Assembly: GCF_900119485.1 (NCBI RefSeq)
Contig: NZ_FPJZ01000001.1
Location: 536,053 to 600,052, forward strand
Length of the DNA stretch: 64,000 nucleotides
Reading direction: 5' to 3'
Source: Thermoactinomyces sp. DSM 45891
GTDB taxonomy: Bacteria > Bacillota > Bacilli > Thermoactinomycetales > Thermoactinomycetaceae
The notes under the pieces are model-generated. The model had not been told where the DNA came from. It ran no database searches and saw only the letters and a program-made list of their open reading frames with translations. Shown piece after piece: positions 1 to 7,479 of this stretch. Position 1 is the stretch's first letter. The number at the start of each line of letters is the position of its first letter. Made by a program: the position numbers and the translations under genes.

Positions 1-757
1 TATAGATCACGACAATCGTTGAAATCATAACAATTCCAATTGCAATTGCAGGTACGACCATTAAAGCTTTATCTGGTTGCAAGGCTTGAATGAGAGTCTC
101 ATTAACCTTCGTATTTTCCTCGCCTGCTAGATTTTGAAACTGGTTCGCGACTTGTCTGATATTCGATTTCGAGTGCAGTTCAATCAGTAGATTTCCTTCA
201 CCTACTTTAAACTGATCTTGCATCGTTAATAAAGTGCCCTTTCGCTCTTCTTGGGTAAATTCTTGGTTAGCTAGGATTCCCACTAATTTATATGTTTTCT
301 TTTTAAAGGAAAAGGTATCCCCTAATTTCAAATCAGGTTGAATAGAGGAGAGAATCCAGCTTTCGATCGCCGCTTCCTGTGAATTAGCAGGCATATTTCC
401 TTGCAACAAACCCGGCTTCAGTAACTCTAACGCACGAGAATCTGCATAACGATACGAGACAAAATCCTTTCCTACTTGAAAAATCTCTCCTTGGGACATC
501 GTTCCATAAGAAGCGACGTTCGGGTTATGGCTAACTTTATCTAAGATCACTTGATCATAGTGAGATATATCCACATGGTAGGAGACTCCCGCTTGATCCT
601 TTGCACTTTCAATTTGTGTATAATATGCACCATTAAAAAATAATCCAATCGTCGTAATTAAAGCGACTGCTAGCACAATTCCTAACAACGTTAAGTTGGT
701 TCGTTTCCAATAGCTTCTGATATATTTTTGGCTTAACTTCTTATAACTTCGAATCAA
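1..757 (-). CDS. ABC transporter permease, FtsX/MacB type (partial, N-terminal part)
   Basis: This is the start of a membrane permease whose 3' end lies outside the window. The reading frame is open from a TTG codon at 757 to base 1, about 252 residues. GGAGGG sits just upstream of the TTG, which decides the start. After a short basic N-terminus there is one hydrophobic segment (residues about 20-40), then a long extracytoplasmic domain, and a second hydrophobic stretch begins at the window edge. That layout is typical of FtsX/MacB permeases. It starts 20 bases after the stop of the ATPase gene, so the two form one operon. Substrate unknown; such pairs often export peptides or lipoproteins, which is inference only. 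Confidence 0.8.
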   Translation of the reverse strand, partial: MIRSYKKLSQKYIRSYWKRTNLTLLGIVLAVALITTIGLFFNGAYYTQIESAKDQAGVSYHVDISHYDQVILDKVSHNPNVASYGTMSQGEIFQVGKDFVSYRYADSRALELLKPGLLQGNMPANSQEAAIESWILSSIQPDLKLGDTFSFKKKTYKLVGILANQEFTQEERKGTLLTMQDQFKVGEGNLLIELHSKSNIRQVANQFQNLAGEENTKVNETLIQALQPDKALMVVPAIAIGIVMISTIVVIY

Positions 758-776
758 ATCGTTTCTCCCTCCAAAC

Positions 777-1469
777 CTAGGACGATGGATGAACCAGTAG
801 TTGATCGGAAATAATCATCCCATCCTCCATCGTAATAATGCGATCTGAATTTGCCGCGATAGTAGGGTCATGGGTAATTAAAATCACGGTTTGGTTATAT
901 TTTTTTGCCGTTATCTTCAGTAAATCGAGCACTTCTTTCGTGTTTTGGGTGTCCAAATTTCCGGTTGGCTCATCGGCTAAAATGATACTTGGTTTATTCA
1001 TTAGTGCTCTGCCAATAGATGCACGCTGTTGTTGTCCACCCGATAATTCAGAGGGAAGGTGATTTCGACGTTCCTCTAATCCTAAGAGCCGAATTAGTTC
1101 ATCTAGATATGAGTCATTTACATGTTGCTCATCCAGTAAAGCAGGCAAAGCGATATTTTCCTGCACGTCTAATACGGGAACAAGATTAAAGAATTGGAAG
1201 ATAAAGCCGACTTTTCTTCTACGAAAGATGGAAAGTTCTTGATCGCTATAATCATAGATGTTTTGTTCTCCGATAAACACCTTACCCGAGGTAGGACGAT
1301 CGAGACCGCCCAATATATGAAGCAACGTACTCTTACCAGATCCTGATGCCCCGACTATCGTGACAAATTCACCTTTATGAATGGAAAGATTAATCTCTTT
1401 TAATGCCGTAACCTCAGCATCCCCATCCCCGTATTTTTTCATCACTTGCTCCAACCGAACGATTTCCAT
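777..1469 (-). CDS. ABC transporter ATP-binding protein, LolD/MacB type
   Basis: Cytoplasmic ATPase that powers the permease encoded next to it. Walker A GASGSGKST is at residues 40-48, signature LSGGQQQR at 142-149, and Walker B ILADEP at about 163-168, followed by the ITHDP switch region near the C-terminus. At 230 residues it has the normal length for this class. It lies between a membrane-anchored protein upstream and the FtsX-like permease downstream, all on the minus strand with short gaps, so the three are probably one exporter operon. No substrate can be named from the sequence. Confidence 0.93.
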   Translation of the reverse strand: MEIVRLEQVMKKYGDGDAEVTALKEINLSIHKGEFVTIVGASGSGKSTLLHILGGLDRPTSGKVFIGEQNIYDYSDQELSIFRRRKVGFIFQFFNLVPVLDVQENIALPALLDEQHVNDSYLDELIRLLGLEERRNHLPSELSGGQQQRASIGRALMNKPSIILADEPTGNLDTQNTKEVLDLLKITAKKYNQTVILITHDPTIAANSDRIITMEDGMIISDQLLVHPSS

Positions 1470-1501
1470 CTTCTCATCCTCTCCCCATTGAAATGAATCA
1501 C

Positions 1502-2227
1502 CTATTTAGGCACATCTACAAAATCAATCATATCCAGACCATCTTTATCCGGACTATCTTTAAAACTGTCAACACCATAGACATAACCATTTTTATAAAC
1601 CTTTGCTATGTCTTTTAATAAATTCTTAACATCTTCCTTATTTTTGTAGTCAAACTTCTCCTTTGAAAACTGAACGAGTGACATGTCCATTTCTTTTGCT
1701 TGTACTTTATTGTAAAGATCATCCCCTAAAATAATGACATTCTCTGGGCTATATCCAATCCAAGCCTGATGTTTTATATGTTTGACGGATACCTCTAGGT
1801 CATTTAGCTTGATATTTTGATCTGTTGCTATTCTCTTGAATAACAAGTTGTCCGAACTAGATAATTCTTTCAGTTCACTTAATGGATCTGATACAATCAT
1901 GCCGCTATCTGGATCTTGTCGCTTCCTCATAATTCCTTTTTCTATGAACTTTTTCGCAGTCGATTTACTAATGACTACATAAAAAGGTTGTCCCTTGTTA
2001 GGATCCGCTTGTCTCTCTTCAACCTTCACTACTTTATATTGATAATCAGCTGTTTGCTTCGTTTCAGACTTGTACAATTTCTTTACCGCATCTATGTTTT
2101 CTTTCGTACCTGATACCAAAATTCCATTTACCGATTGTGGAGGTCCCTCTATATACCGTTTCACTCCAAATCCAACACCTACAAAAGCAATCGTAACTAC
2201 TAAGAACCAGATCATCTTTTTCTTCAT
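1502..2227 (-). CDS. membrane-anchored extracytoplasmic protein of unknown function
   Basis: Not recognised. It has a short Lys-rich N-terminus, one hydrophobic segment (residues about 5-22) with no lipobox cysteine, then a hydrophilic Lys/Asp-rich domain of about 215 residues predicted outside the cell. Two in-frame ATG codons are possible; the second, at 2227, is preferred because GGAG lies 7 bases before it, while it directly abuts the first at 2233. It is the first gene of the ABC exporter operon. By position it may be the accessory or adaptor protein of that transporter, but no membrane-fusion-protein motif was seen. Confidence 0.7.
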   Translation of the reverse strand: MKKKMIWFLVVTIAFVGVGFGVKRYIEGPPQSVNGILVSGTKENIDAVKKLYKSETKQTADYQYKVVKVEERQADPNKGQPFYVVISKSTAKKFIEKGIMRKRQDPDSGMIVSDPLSELKELSSSDNLLFKRIATDQNIKLNDLEVSVKHIKHQAWIGYSPENVIILGDDLYNKVQAKEMDMSLVQFSKEKFDYKNKEDVKNLLKDIAKVYKNGYVYGVDSFKDSPDKDGLDMIDFVDVPK

Positions 2228-2326
2228 TTTCATACTCCTTTTCTGCTATTCATTATTCCCTTGTTATCTCAAGTATAGATACCATTTCACCATATCTGAA
2301 TGACTGCTATCTTACATTTGCTCGCA

Positions 2327-2358
2327 GGAATCTTACTCGTTAGTAAGATTCCATTTTT
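2327..2358 (+). terminator. perfect 11-bp hairpin followed by a short T run
   Basis: The arms 2327-2337 and 2342-2352 are perfect inverted repeats with a 4-base loop, followed by ATTTTTG. It has the form of a weak plus-strand terminator, but no plus-strand gene ends just before it. It lies in the divergent region between the ABC operon and the tiny peptide genes, so it could also be an operator or the end of a small RNA. Confidence 0.4.
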
Positions 2359-2491
2359 GATGGACAATCTTTCATCCAACCTGTATTTCTCTTACAAAAG
2401 AGTAATACAAGTGAAAGGAAAACAAATGGGAGGAAATAGGAGGATGGATTAAAATATCAATATAAACAAAAACAAAACGGAGGTGAGCTTG

Positions 2492-2572
2492 ATGAACTGG
2501 ATGACAGTGCTAAAAACGGTATTCGAAGTTGTATTTAATGTATGGATTGGAAAAGAAAGAGGTGGGATCTAA
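2492..2572 (+). CDS. 26-residue hydrophobic peptide, unknown
   Basis: This short ORF has a very strong ribosome binding site (ACGGAGGTGA, 4-8 bases before the ATG), which is why it is called despite its size. The peptide begins MNWMTVLKTV and ends WIGKERGGI. A Trp/Val/Phe-rich, possibly amphipathic helix occupies the first 19 residues and a charged tail follows. A second mini-ORF starts 1 base after its stop, and a strong terminator follows, so the two make one short transcript. It could be a signalling peptide, a small toxin or a leader peptide; nothing in the sequence decides between these. Confidence 0.5.
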   Translation: MNWMTVLKTVFEVVFNVWIGKERGGI

Positions 2573-2573
2573 C

Positions 2574-2609
2574 TTGAATACGATTGTGAATATAGAAGGA
2601 AAAACTTAG
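2574..2609 (+). CDS. 11-codon mini-ORF following the 26-residue peptide
   Basis: TTG start with AGAGGTGGG upstream, inside the end of the preceding ORF. The 11-residue product has the sequence MNTIVNIEGKT. The stop codon overlaps the left arm of the terminator at 2608-2643. Its position and ribosome binding site suggest translation, but an ORF this short could be chance. Confidence 0.3.
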   Translation: MNTIVNIEGKT

Positions 2610-2652
2610 GAGTCATTCTACGTAAAATACGAGAATGACTCCTTTCTATTTT
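2608..2652 (+). terminator. Rho-independent terminator
   Basis: A perfect 12-bp stem (2608-2619 with 2632-2643) is followed by a TTCTATTTT tract. It ends the transcript of the two tiny peptide ORFs. Confidence 0.85.
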
Positions 2653-2711
2653 ATGTTATAATAAATGTAAGGAAGTAAAGAAATAAAAAAATCAATCCTG
2701 AAGGTGATTTT

Positions 2712-2882
2712 ATGCATGTATATCGCATCAGCTCAAAGGGCCAAGTGACTGTACCTAAAGAAGTTCGAGAGTGCTTGAAATTAAAAGAAGGTGATTACAT
2801 CACTTTTGGGATTGAAGATGGAAGAGTTTTCATCGATAAAGTTCAGATGGTACAAGGTGATCTCTCCCATAACACCGATTAG
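2712..2882 (+). CDS. AbrB/MazE/SpoVT-family DNA-binding protein
   Basis: A 56-residue protein made of a single swapped-hairpin AbrB domain. The N-terminus carries the family signature SSKGQVTVPKEVR (residues 7-19), followed by LKLKEGDYITF, the usual second half of the fold. AAGGTGAT precedes the ATG. Proteins of this size are either transition-state regulators or antitoxins; no toxin gene is adjacent, which favours a regulator. It lies 14 bases before the yitT-like gene and is likely co-transcribed with it. Confidence 0.85.
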   Translation: MHVYRISSKGQVTVPKEVRECLKLKEGDYITFGIEDGRVFIDKVQMVQGDLSHNTD

Positions 2883-2896
2883 AGAGGAGTAGATAA

Positions 2897-3805
2897 ATGG
2901 AAGCTGTATTGAAACAACCACAACCAACTCCGGAGGCAACACCCAAAGACCATAAAAAACTATCTACATTAGCTTTATGTAAACGAGGTATCTTAATTTT
3001 CTTAGGTGCTGTTTTGATGGCTGTTGGTTTGGAGATCTTTTTAGTGCCAAACCAAGTTATTGATGGTGGCGTTGTCGGAATCTCAATCATGTTGTCGCAC
3101 TTATCTGGTCTAAACTTAGGGATTCTTCTGTTTGTATTAAATATTCCGTTCTTTTTCCTCGGCTACAAACAAATTGGAAAAACGTTTACCATCTCTTCAA
3201 TCTTTGGTGTCATCGTAATGTCTATTGGCACAAATTTGTTGCATCCTGTACAACCTTTAACTTCAGATCCGTTACTCGCTGCTGTATTTGGTGGAATGAT
3301 CTTAGGTGTAGGTGTGGGGCTAGTCATTCGATATGGTGGATCTTTGGATGGAACAGAGATCTTAGCCATTGTGTTTAACAAACGGATTCCTTTATCCGTT
3401 GGCCAAACCGTAATGTTTATCAATCTATTTATTCTAGGGAGTGCTGGATTCGTCTTTTCATGGGATCGTGCTATGTACTCATTGATGGCTTACTTTATTG
3501 CCTATAAAGCAATTGATGTCACCATCGAGGGTTTCAATGAAACGAAGTCTATTTGGATTATTAGCGATAACCCAAAATTACTTGGGGATGCAATCTTGAA
3601 CCGATTAGGGAGAGGCGTTACGTACCTAAATGGCGAAGGCGCCTTTACAGGAGAAGAGAAAAAAGTCATCTTCTGTGTCATTACTCGTCTAGAAGAAGCG
3701 AAACTGAAATCAATCGTGGAAGATATTGATCCACAAGCATTCCTCGCTGTTGGGAATATTCATGATATCCAAGGTGGAAACTTTAAGAAACGAGATATTC
3801 ATTAG
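2897..3805 (+). CDS. YitT family membrane protein
   Basis: A 302-residue integral membrane protein with about five hydrophobic segments between residues 33 and 215. It ends in a soluble domain of roughly 80 residues, the DUF2179 type, with the conserved LNRLGRGVTYLNGEGAF and a run ending in F. GAGAGGAG precedes the ATG. Bacillales carry several YitT paralogues (YitT, YpjC, YqfU, YvjA). The family function is not settled. The gene follows an abrB-like gene closely and ends at a bidirectional terminator shared with the YheC/D-like gene. Confidence 0.9.
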   Translation: MEAVLKQPQPTPEATPKDHKKLSTLALCKRGILIFLGAVLMAVGLEIFLVPNQVIDGGVVGISIMLSHLSGLNLGILLFVLNIPFFFLGYKQIGKTFTISSIFGVIVMSIGTNLLHPVQPLTSDPLLAAVFGGMILGVGVGLVIRYGGSLDGTEILAIVFNKRIPLSVGQTVMFINLFILGSAGFVFSWDRAMYSLMAYFIAYKAIDVTIEGFNETKSIWIISDNPKLLGDAILNRLGRGVTYLNGEGAFTGEEKKVIFCVITRLEEAKLKSIVEDIDPQAFLAVGNIHDIQGGNFKKRDIH

Positions 3806-3827
3806 AACTCATCCTTTCATTCATACA

Positions 3828-3863
3828 AAAGAAGTAGACTCTTCACTGAAGGGCTACTTCTTT
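3828..3863. terminator. bidirectional terminator between yitT-like and yheC/D-like genes
   Basis: Inverted repeat AAAGAAGTAG (3828-3837) with CTACTTCTTT (3854-3863). The A and T runs at both ends make it usable in both directions, and it includes the stop codon of the minus-strand gene. Confidence 0.7.
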
Positions 3864-4567
3864 TCTCTAGTATCAAATCCAGCCAACGACTTTGCATATT
3901 CAAGAGGATTCGTCATCACTTGATCAAACATTTGATGATTATTCTTAATATACAAAGGCATATAAAGATCATGGTACTTATTAATCTCTAGAAGCCAGAT
4001 TCGCTTCTCGCTATCCACAGAAATGTCCAGACCCACGTCTCCAAACAAACCGTGCTCGTCAATTACTTGGCACGCTTGTTTACAAACCTCTTTTATCTTT
4101 TCTTCCATCACCTTGATTTCTTGATTCGAAGCGGAGAACATTTTTTTCAATGCTACGGCTCCCTTTCTTAATTGACCCTTTTCTCGGAAGTTAGACGTGA
4201 TACTTCCTCTCGATCCTATTCGGGCGAGAATCCCAATACATGTCCATTGTTTTAGCTTCCCCTTCTGCATAATGACACGGAAATCAACGGAAAAATTTTT
4301 GCGAGCTGGAAGGATGTCTTGTTGGATAATATAATCCATGGTTTGTAGTTTTTCTAATAGTGGATGTAGCTCGGCTTGCGTAAGGACGTTTTCATTCTGA
4401 TCTCGATCAATTAAATGGTATTTTTGTTCTTTTTCCTTCACTAAAAAAAGCCCAATTGCTCGTCGCGATACGAACCAAAATGAAGTGACACCGTAACAGG
4501 AAGCGAGCTTCTTTGTGCATAGGGATTTCGGGGTAGGAGAAGGAAATTGTTTGTTTTCTTGATCCAT
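3854..4567 (-). CDS. YheC/YheD-like endospore coat-associated protein, short form
   Basis: A 237-residue protein of the ATP-grasp-like YheC/YheD family, associated with spore coat. Recognisable parts are FSVDFRVIMQ (about 94-103), GSRGSITSNF and KMFSASNQE in the middle, and the metal/ATP-site strand GDVGLDISVDS...IWLLEINKYHDL. Known family members are usually about 360-450 residues, so the N-terminal region is missing or much reduced. The start fits GAGG 6 bases before the ATG. No frameshift was seen that would rescue a longer N-terminus. A functional short form and a decayed copy are both possible. Confidence 0.75.
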   Translation of the reverse strand: MDQENKQFPSPTPKSLCTKKLASCYGVTSFWFVSRRAIGLFLVKEKEQKYHLIDRDQNENVLTQAELHPLLEKLQTMDYIIQQDILPARKNFSVDFRVIMQKGKLKQWTCIGILARIGSRGSITSNFREKGQLRKGAVALKKMFSASNQEIKVMEEKIKEVCKQACQVIDEHGLFGDVGLDISVDSEKRIWLLEINKYHDLYMPLYIKNNHQMFDQVMTNPLEYAKSLAGFDTREKK

Positions 4568-4655
4568 TGAATCCTCACTATTTCACCTCTTTGTATACTT
4601 CTGTGTAGAAGTATGATTTCTACTACATGTATATTCGTAGGCCTCCCCAACGGTT

Positions 4656-4687
4656 TAAAAAAGAGCAACCTCATTTGGCTGCCCTTT
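4656..4687 (-). terminator. terminator of the cytochrome P450 gene
   Basis: Read on the minus strand, AAAGGGCAGCC pairs with GGTTGCTCTTT (two G-U pairs) around a short loop and is followed by a T run. Confidence 0.65.
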
Positions 4688-4702
4688 ACGTTCGTGAACT
4701 CT

Positions 4703-5932
4703 CTATCTCTCTATGTGAATAGGTAAGCTCTTCAGAGATTGACCTGTGACCGAAGCCGTTAGATGGTCGGTTAGTTTCATCCCGTCTATCGGGCTGATCT
4801 TGGAGAAACGCTTTACAAAGGAAGTAAATAATAGAGTCGCTTCCAAGCGTGCCAGTGGTGCACCTAGGCAAAAATGAGCGCCTGCTCCAAAGGTGAGGTG
4901 GTGCTGATTCCCAGATCGATGGATATCAAATTCTTCCGCATGGGTAAATTGGGATTCATCTCGGTTTGCTGAAGCAATCCAAGCGACAACCATCTGTCCT
5001 TCTTTCATCTCATGCCCAAATACAGTGGTATCTTGAGCCACTCTCCGATCCATGGAGACTAAAAATCGAAAACGAAGAGCTTCCTCTACTAGCTTAGGAG
5101 TGAGTGACACGTCTTTCCGTAACTCTTGGTAAATCTCTGGTTTATCAAATAACATGGCGTAAAATGTATTTGAAATCAGTGTGGTCGTCGTTTCATTCCC
5201 AGCACCTAACAATCCGATCCCCGACATGACTACCTCTTCATCAGTTAGTTTCTCACCTTCTAGCTCAGCTTGGACTAAGTCAGAAAGAATGTCACTCGCT
5301 GGGTTACGTCGTTTTTCTAACACAATGGGGTGTAGATATTCTCGAAACTCCTTCATCGTTTGTGCTTTTTTGGCCGCTATATCATCATATAAATCCTTGG
5401 CATAGGGGAGAAATAAAATGTTAGACCAATCTTTAAATAATCCTCGATCTTTTGAGGGGACTCCGAGCAAATCGGCAATGACAATGATCGGTAATGGAAC
5501 AGCAAGCTTTTGTACGATATCAACTGTTGTCTGATCTTCTAACCCGGCAACTAGTTCGTCTGCCAGGGCTTGAATTCGAGGCTTCCATTCATTCAGGCTT
5601 CGAGGTGTGAACGCTTTTGAGAGCAACGCACGACGACTGCGGTGTTGCGGAGGATCACAATTATTTACATTATTTCGATCATTGTCCTGGTCACTTCGAG
5701 GAACGGGAATTAAGCTACGTTCTCTCCTACTGGAAAATAATTCGTGGTCAAATAAAACACGCTTTACATGATCATATAAAAAAACGTTCCATACATCTTG
5801 TTCTGAGTCATAAAAAACGGGACTCTTTTCGCGCATTTCTTTGTACCATGCGTAAGGTTCCCATTGTTCTTCCTTCGATTTTAATTTAGCTATGTCGTGT
5901 AAAAGGATGGCTTTACGTAATGATGCTTCCAT
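4703..5932 (-). CDS. cytochrome P450, soluble bacterial type
   Basis: A 409-residue haem-thiolate monooxygenase. The haem-binding loop FGAGAHFCLG is at residues 348-357 with the axial ligand Cys355. The I-helix oxygen-binding motif AGNETTT is at 244-250, and the K-helix ExxR (E284-R287) is present. There is no membrane anchor, so it should be cytoplasmic and use a separate ferredoxin or flavodoxin; no redox partner gene is adjacent. GGAGGG precedes the ATG. The similarity looks closest to the CYP107/CYP109 group of Bacillales, but the substrate cannot be told. Confidence 0.95.
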   Translation of the reverse strand: MEASLRKAILLHDIAKLKSKEEQWEPYAWYKEMREKSPVFYDSEQDVWNVFLYDHVKRVLFDHELFSSRRERSLIPVPRSDQDNDRNNVNNCDPPQHRSRRALLSKAFTPRSLNEWKPRIQALADELVAGLEDQTTVDIVQKLAVPLPIIVIADLLGVPSKDRGLFKDWSNILFLPYAKDLYDDIAAKKAQTMKEFREYLHPIVLEKRRNPASDILSDLVQAELEGEKLTDEEVVMSGIGLLGAGNETTTTLISNTFYAMLFDKPEIYQELRKDVSLTPKLVEEALRFRFLVSMDRRVAQDTTVFGHEMKEGQMVVAWIASANRDESQFTHAEEFDIHRSGNQHHLTFGAGAHFCLGAPLARLEATLLFTSFVKRFSKISPIDGMKLTDHLTASVTGQSLKSLPIHIER

Positions 5933-5969
5933 AAGAAACCCTCCTACATTTATTTTACTTACTTAACTA

Positions 5970-5978
5970 ATTATAGCA
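5970..5978 (-). promoter_or_regulatory. candidate extended -10 promoter of the P450 gene
   Basis: The minus strand reads TGCTATAAT about 40 bases before the P450 start codon. This is an extended -10 element; the -35 region is poor. Confidence 0.45.
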
Positions 5979-6029
5979 TAGCAAATGTAGAAATATAATA
6001 CTGTCTAATGAATATTCAATTATTTTTTA

Positions 6030-6061
6030 TAGAAAAGAAGCACTACCCCATGGATAGTACT
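6030..6061 (-). terminator. terminator of murC
   Basis: On the minus strand AGTACTATCC pairs with GGGTAGTGCT (with G-U pairs) and is followed by TCTTTTCTAT, just after the murC stop codon. Confidence 0.65.
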
Positions 6062-6075
6062 TTCGTAGATTTCTA

Positions 6076-7458
6076 TTACTGTTCAAATCGCTTACGTAGC
6101 TCAGGTGCTAAGCCATGGGACACTCGCCAAATATCACCCGCACCCATGGTGATCACTAAGGTTTCTCGCTGCACTGATTCCGCAAGATAGCTGATAATAC
6201 CATGAATGGAGGCTATAAACCGAGTATTTGGATTGCTGTTTTCGACAATCAGCTTCGCTAAACGCTCTGCCGATACGCCTGGAATCGGCTTTTCACCTAC
6301 TGGTGCATATAGCGTATGAATAATAACCTCATCTGCCTCTCCAAAGGCTTCGCTAAATTCCTGCATCAGATGATAGGTACGAGAATATCGTTGTGGTTGA
6401 AATACACAAACAATTCGCTTACCCGATGCTTTCGCGCCTTTGAGTGTTGTGATGATTTCGGTTGGATGATGGGCATAATCATCCACGACTAGCACATCAT
6501 TTACCTCATCAATTATCTGAAAACGTCGTTTAGCTCCCTGACACTCAGATAGAGCCGCCGCTGCTTGTTCGAACTGTACTCCCAGTTCGAGTGCTGTAAT
6601 CATAACCGCAAGTGCATTGGCGATATTATGACGTCCGGGAACACGAATCGTCACATCACCTAACTCATGACCACGATGAACCACGGTAAAGGTGATCGCA
6701 CAAAACTTCTCACGAATATTTACAGCGCGATACTCGGCATCTGGATGGTCAATTCCATAGGTAATGTACTTTCCTTTTACGCGCTCAGCCATACTTCTTA
6801 CATGCTCATCATCCCAGCATAAGATCGCTGCTCCTTCTGGACGCACCTGACTCAAAAACTCTCGATATGCTTGTTTTAAGTTTTCAAAGTCACCTTGGTA
6901 ATGTTCAAGATGATCGGGTTCAATATTGGTCACGACAGCAATATGCGGGAAGTATTCGAGAAAAGAGCCATCACTTTCATCCGCTTCTGCTACGACAAAT
7001 TTACTTTCGCCGGCCTTAGCATTACTTTTTAATCCGACTACTTCTCCACCGATGATGTATGTCGGGTCTTGGCCACAGATCTCAAGTGTTTGAGCGATCA
7101 AGGAAGATGTAGTGGTCTTGCCATGCGCTCCAGCCACGGCAATCCCTGTTTGATCATTTAACAGTCGTGCCAACATCTGTGCGCGATGGATCACTTCAAT
7201 GCCTCGTCGCTTTGCTTCTTCAATCTCTGCATTATCTTGAGAGATGCTGGTAGAGTATACGATTAGATCTGCACCATGTACATTTTCTGCTTGATGCCCC
7301 ATTGTTACTTTGGCACCACGCTTTATTAAACGCTCAACCAAAGAGTTCACCGCTACATCAGAGCCCGATACAGGAAAGCCCATATCGAGTAGGACGCGTG
7401 CAATGGCACTCATCCCATACCCACCGATTCCTATAAAATGTACTCTTTTTTTCTCCAC
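6076..7458 (-). CDS. murC: UDP-N-acetylmuramate--L-alanine ligase
   Basis: Cytoplasmic Mur ligase that adds L-Ala to UDP-MurNAc, the first amino-acid step of peptidoglycan precursor synthesis. It is 460 residues, the normal length. It has the N-terminal nucleotide-sugar loop GIGGYGMSAIA (residues 11-21), the ATP loop AGAHGKTTTSS near residue 110, and the C-terminal YAHHPTEI and FQPQRYSRT motifs of MurC. The start is GTG with a GAGGTTGGTGA region upstream. It lies 21 bases after folC and is probably in the same transcript. In B. subtilis murC is not beside folC, so the linkage is a local difference. Confidence 0.97.
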   Translation of the reverse strand: MEKKRVHFIGIGGYGMSAIARVLLDMGFPVSGSDVAVNSLVERLIKRGAKVTMGHQAENVHGADLIVYSTSISQDNAEIEEAKRRGIEVIHRAQMLARLLNDQTGIAVAGAHGKTTTSSLIAQTLEICGQDPTYIIGGEVVGLKSNAKAGESKFVVAEADESDGSFLEYFPHIAVVTNIEPDHLEHYQGDFENLKQAYREFLSQVRPEGAAILCWDDEHVRSMAERVKGKYITYGIDHPDAEYRAVNIREKFCAITFTVVHRGHELGDVTIRVPGRHNIANALAVMITALELGVQFEQAAAALSECQGAKRRFQIIDEVNDVLVVDDYAHHPTEIITTLKGAKASGKRIVCVFQPQRYSRTYHLMQEFSEAFGEADEVIIHTLYAPVGEKPIPGVSAERLAKLIVENSNPNTRFIASIHGIISYLAESVQRETLVITMGAGDIWRVSHGLAPELRKRFEQ

Positions 7459-7479
7459 TTAGATCACCAACCTCTACAT

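Noticed and set aside
777..1469. Bacteriocin-specific export function for the ABC transporter
   Set aside because: There is no peptidase domain and no known bacteriocin precursor; only the nearby tiny peptide ORFs hint at it.
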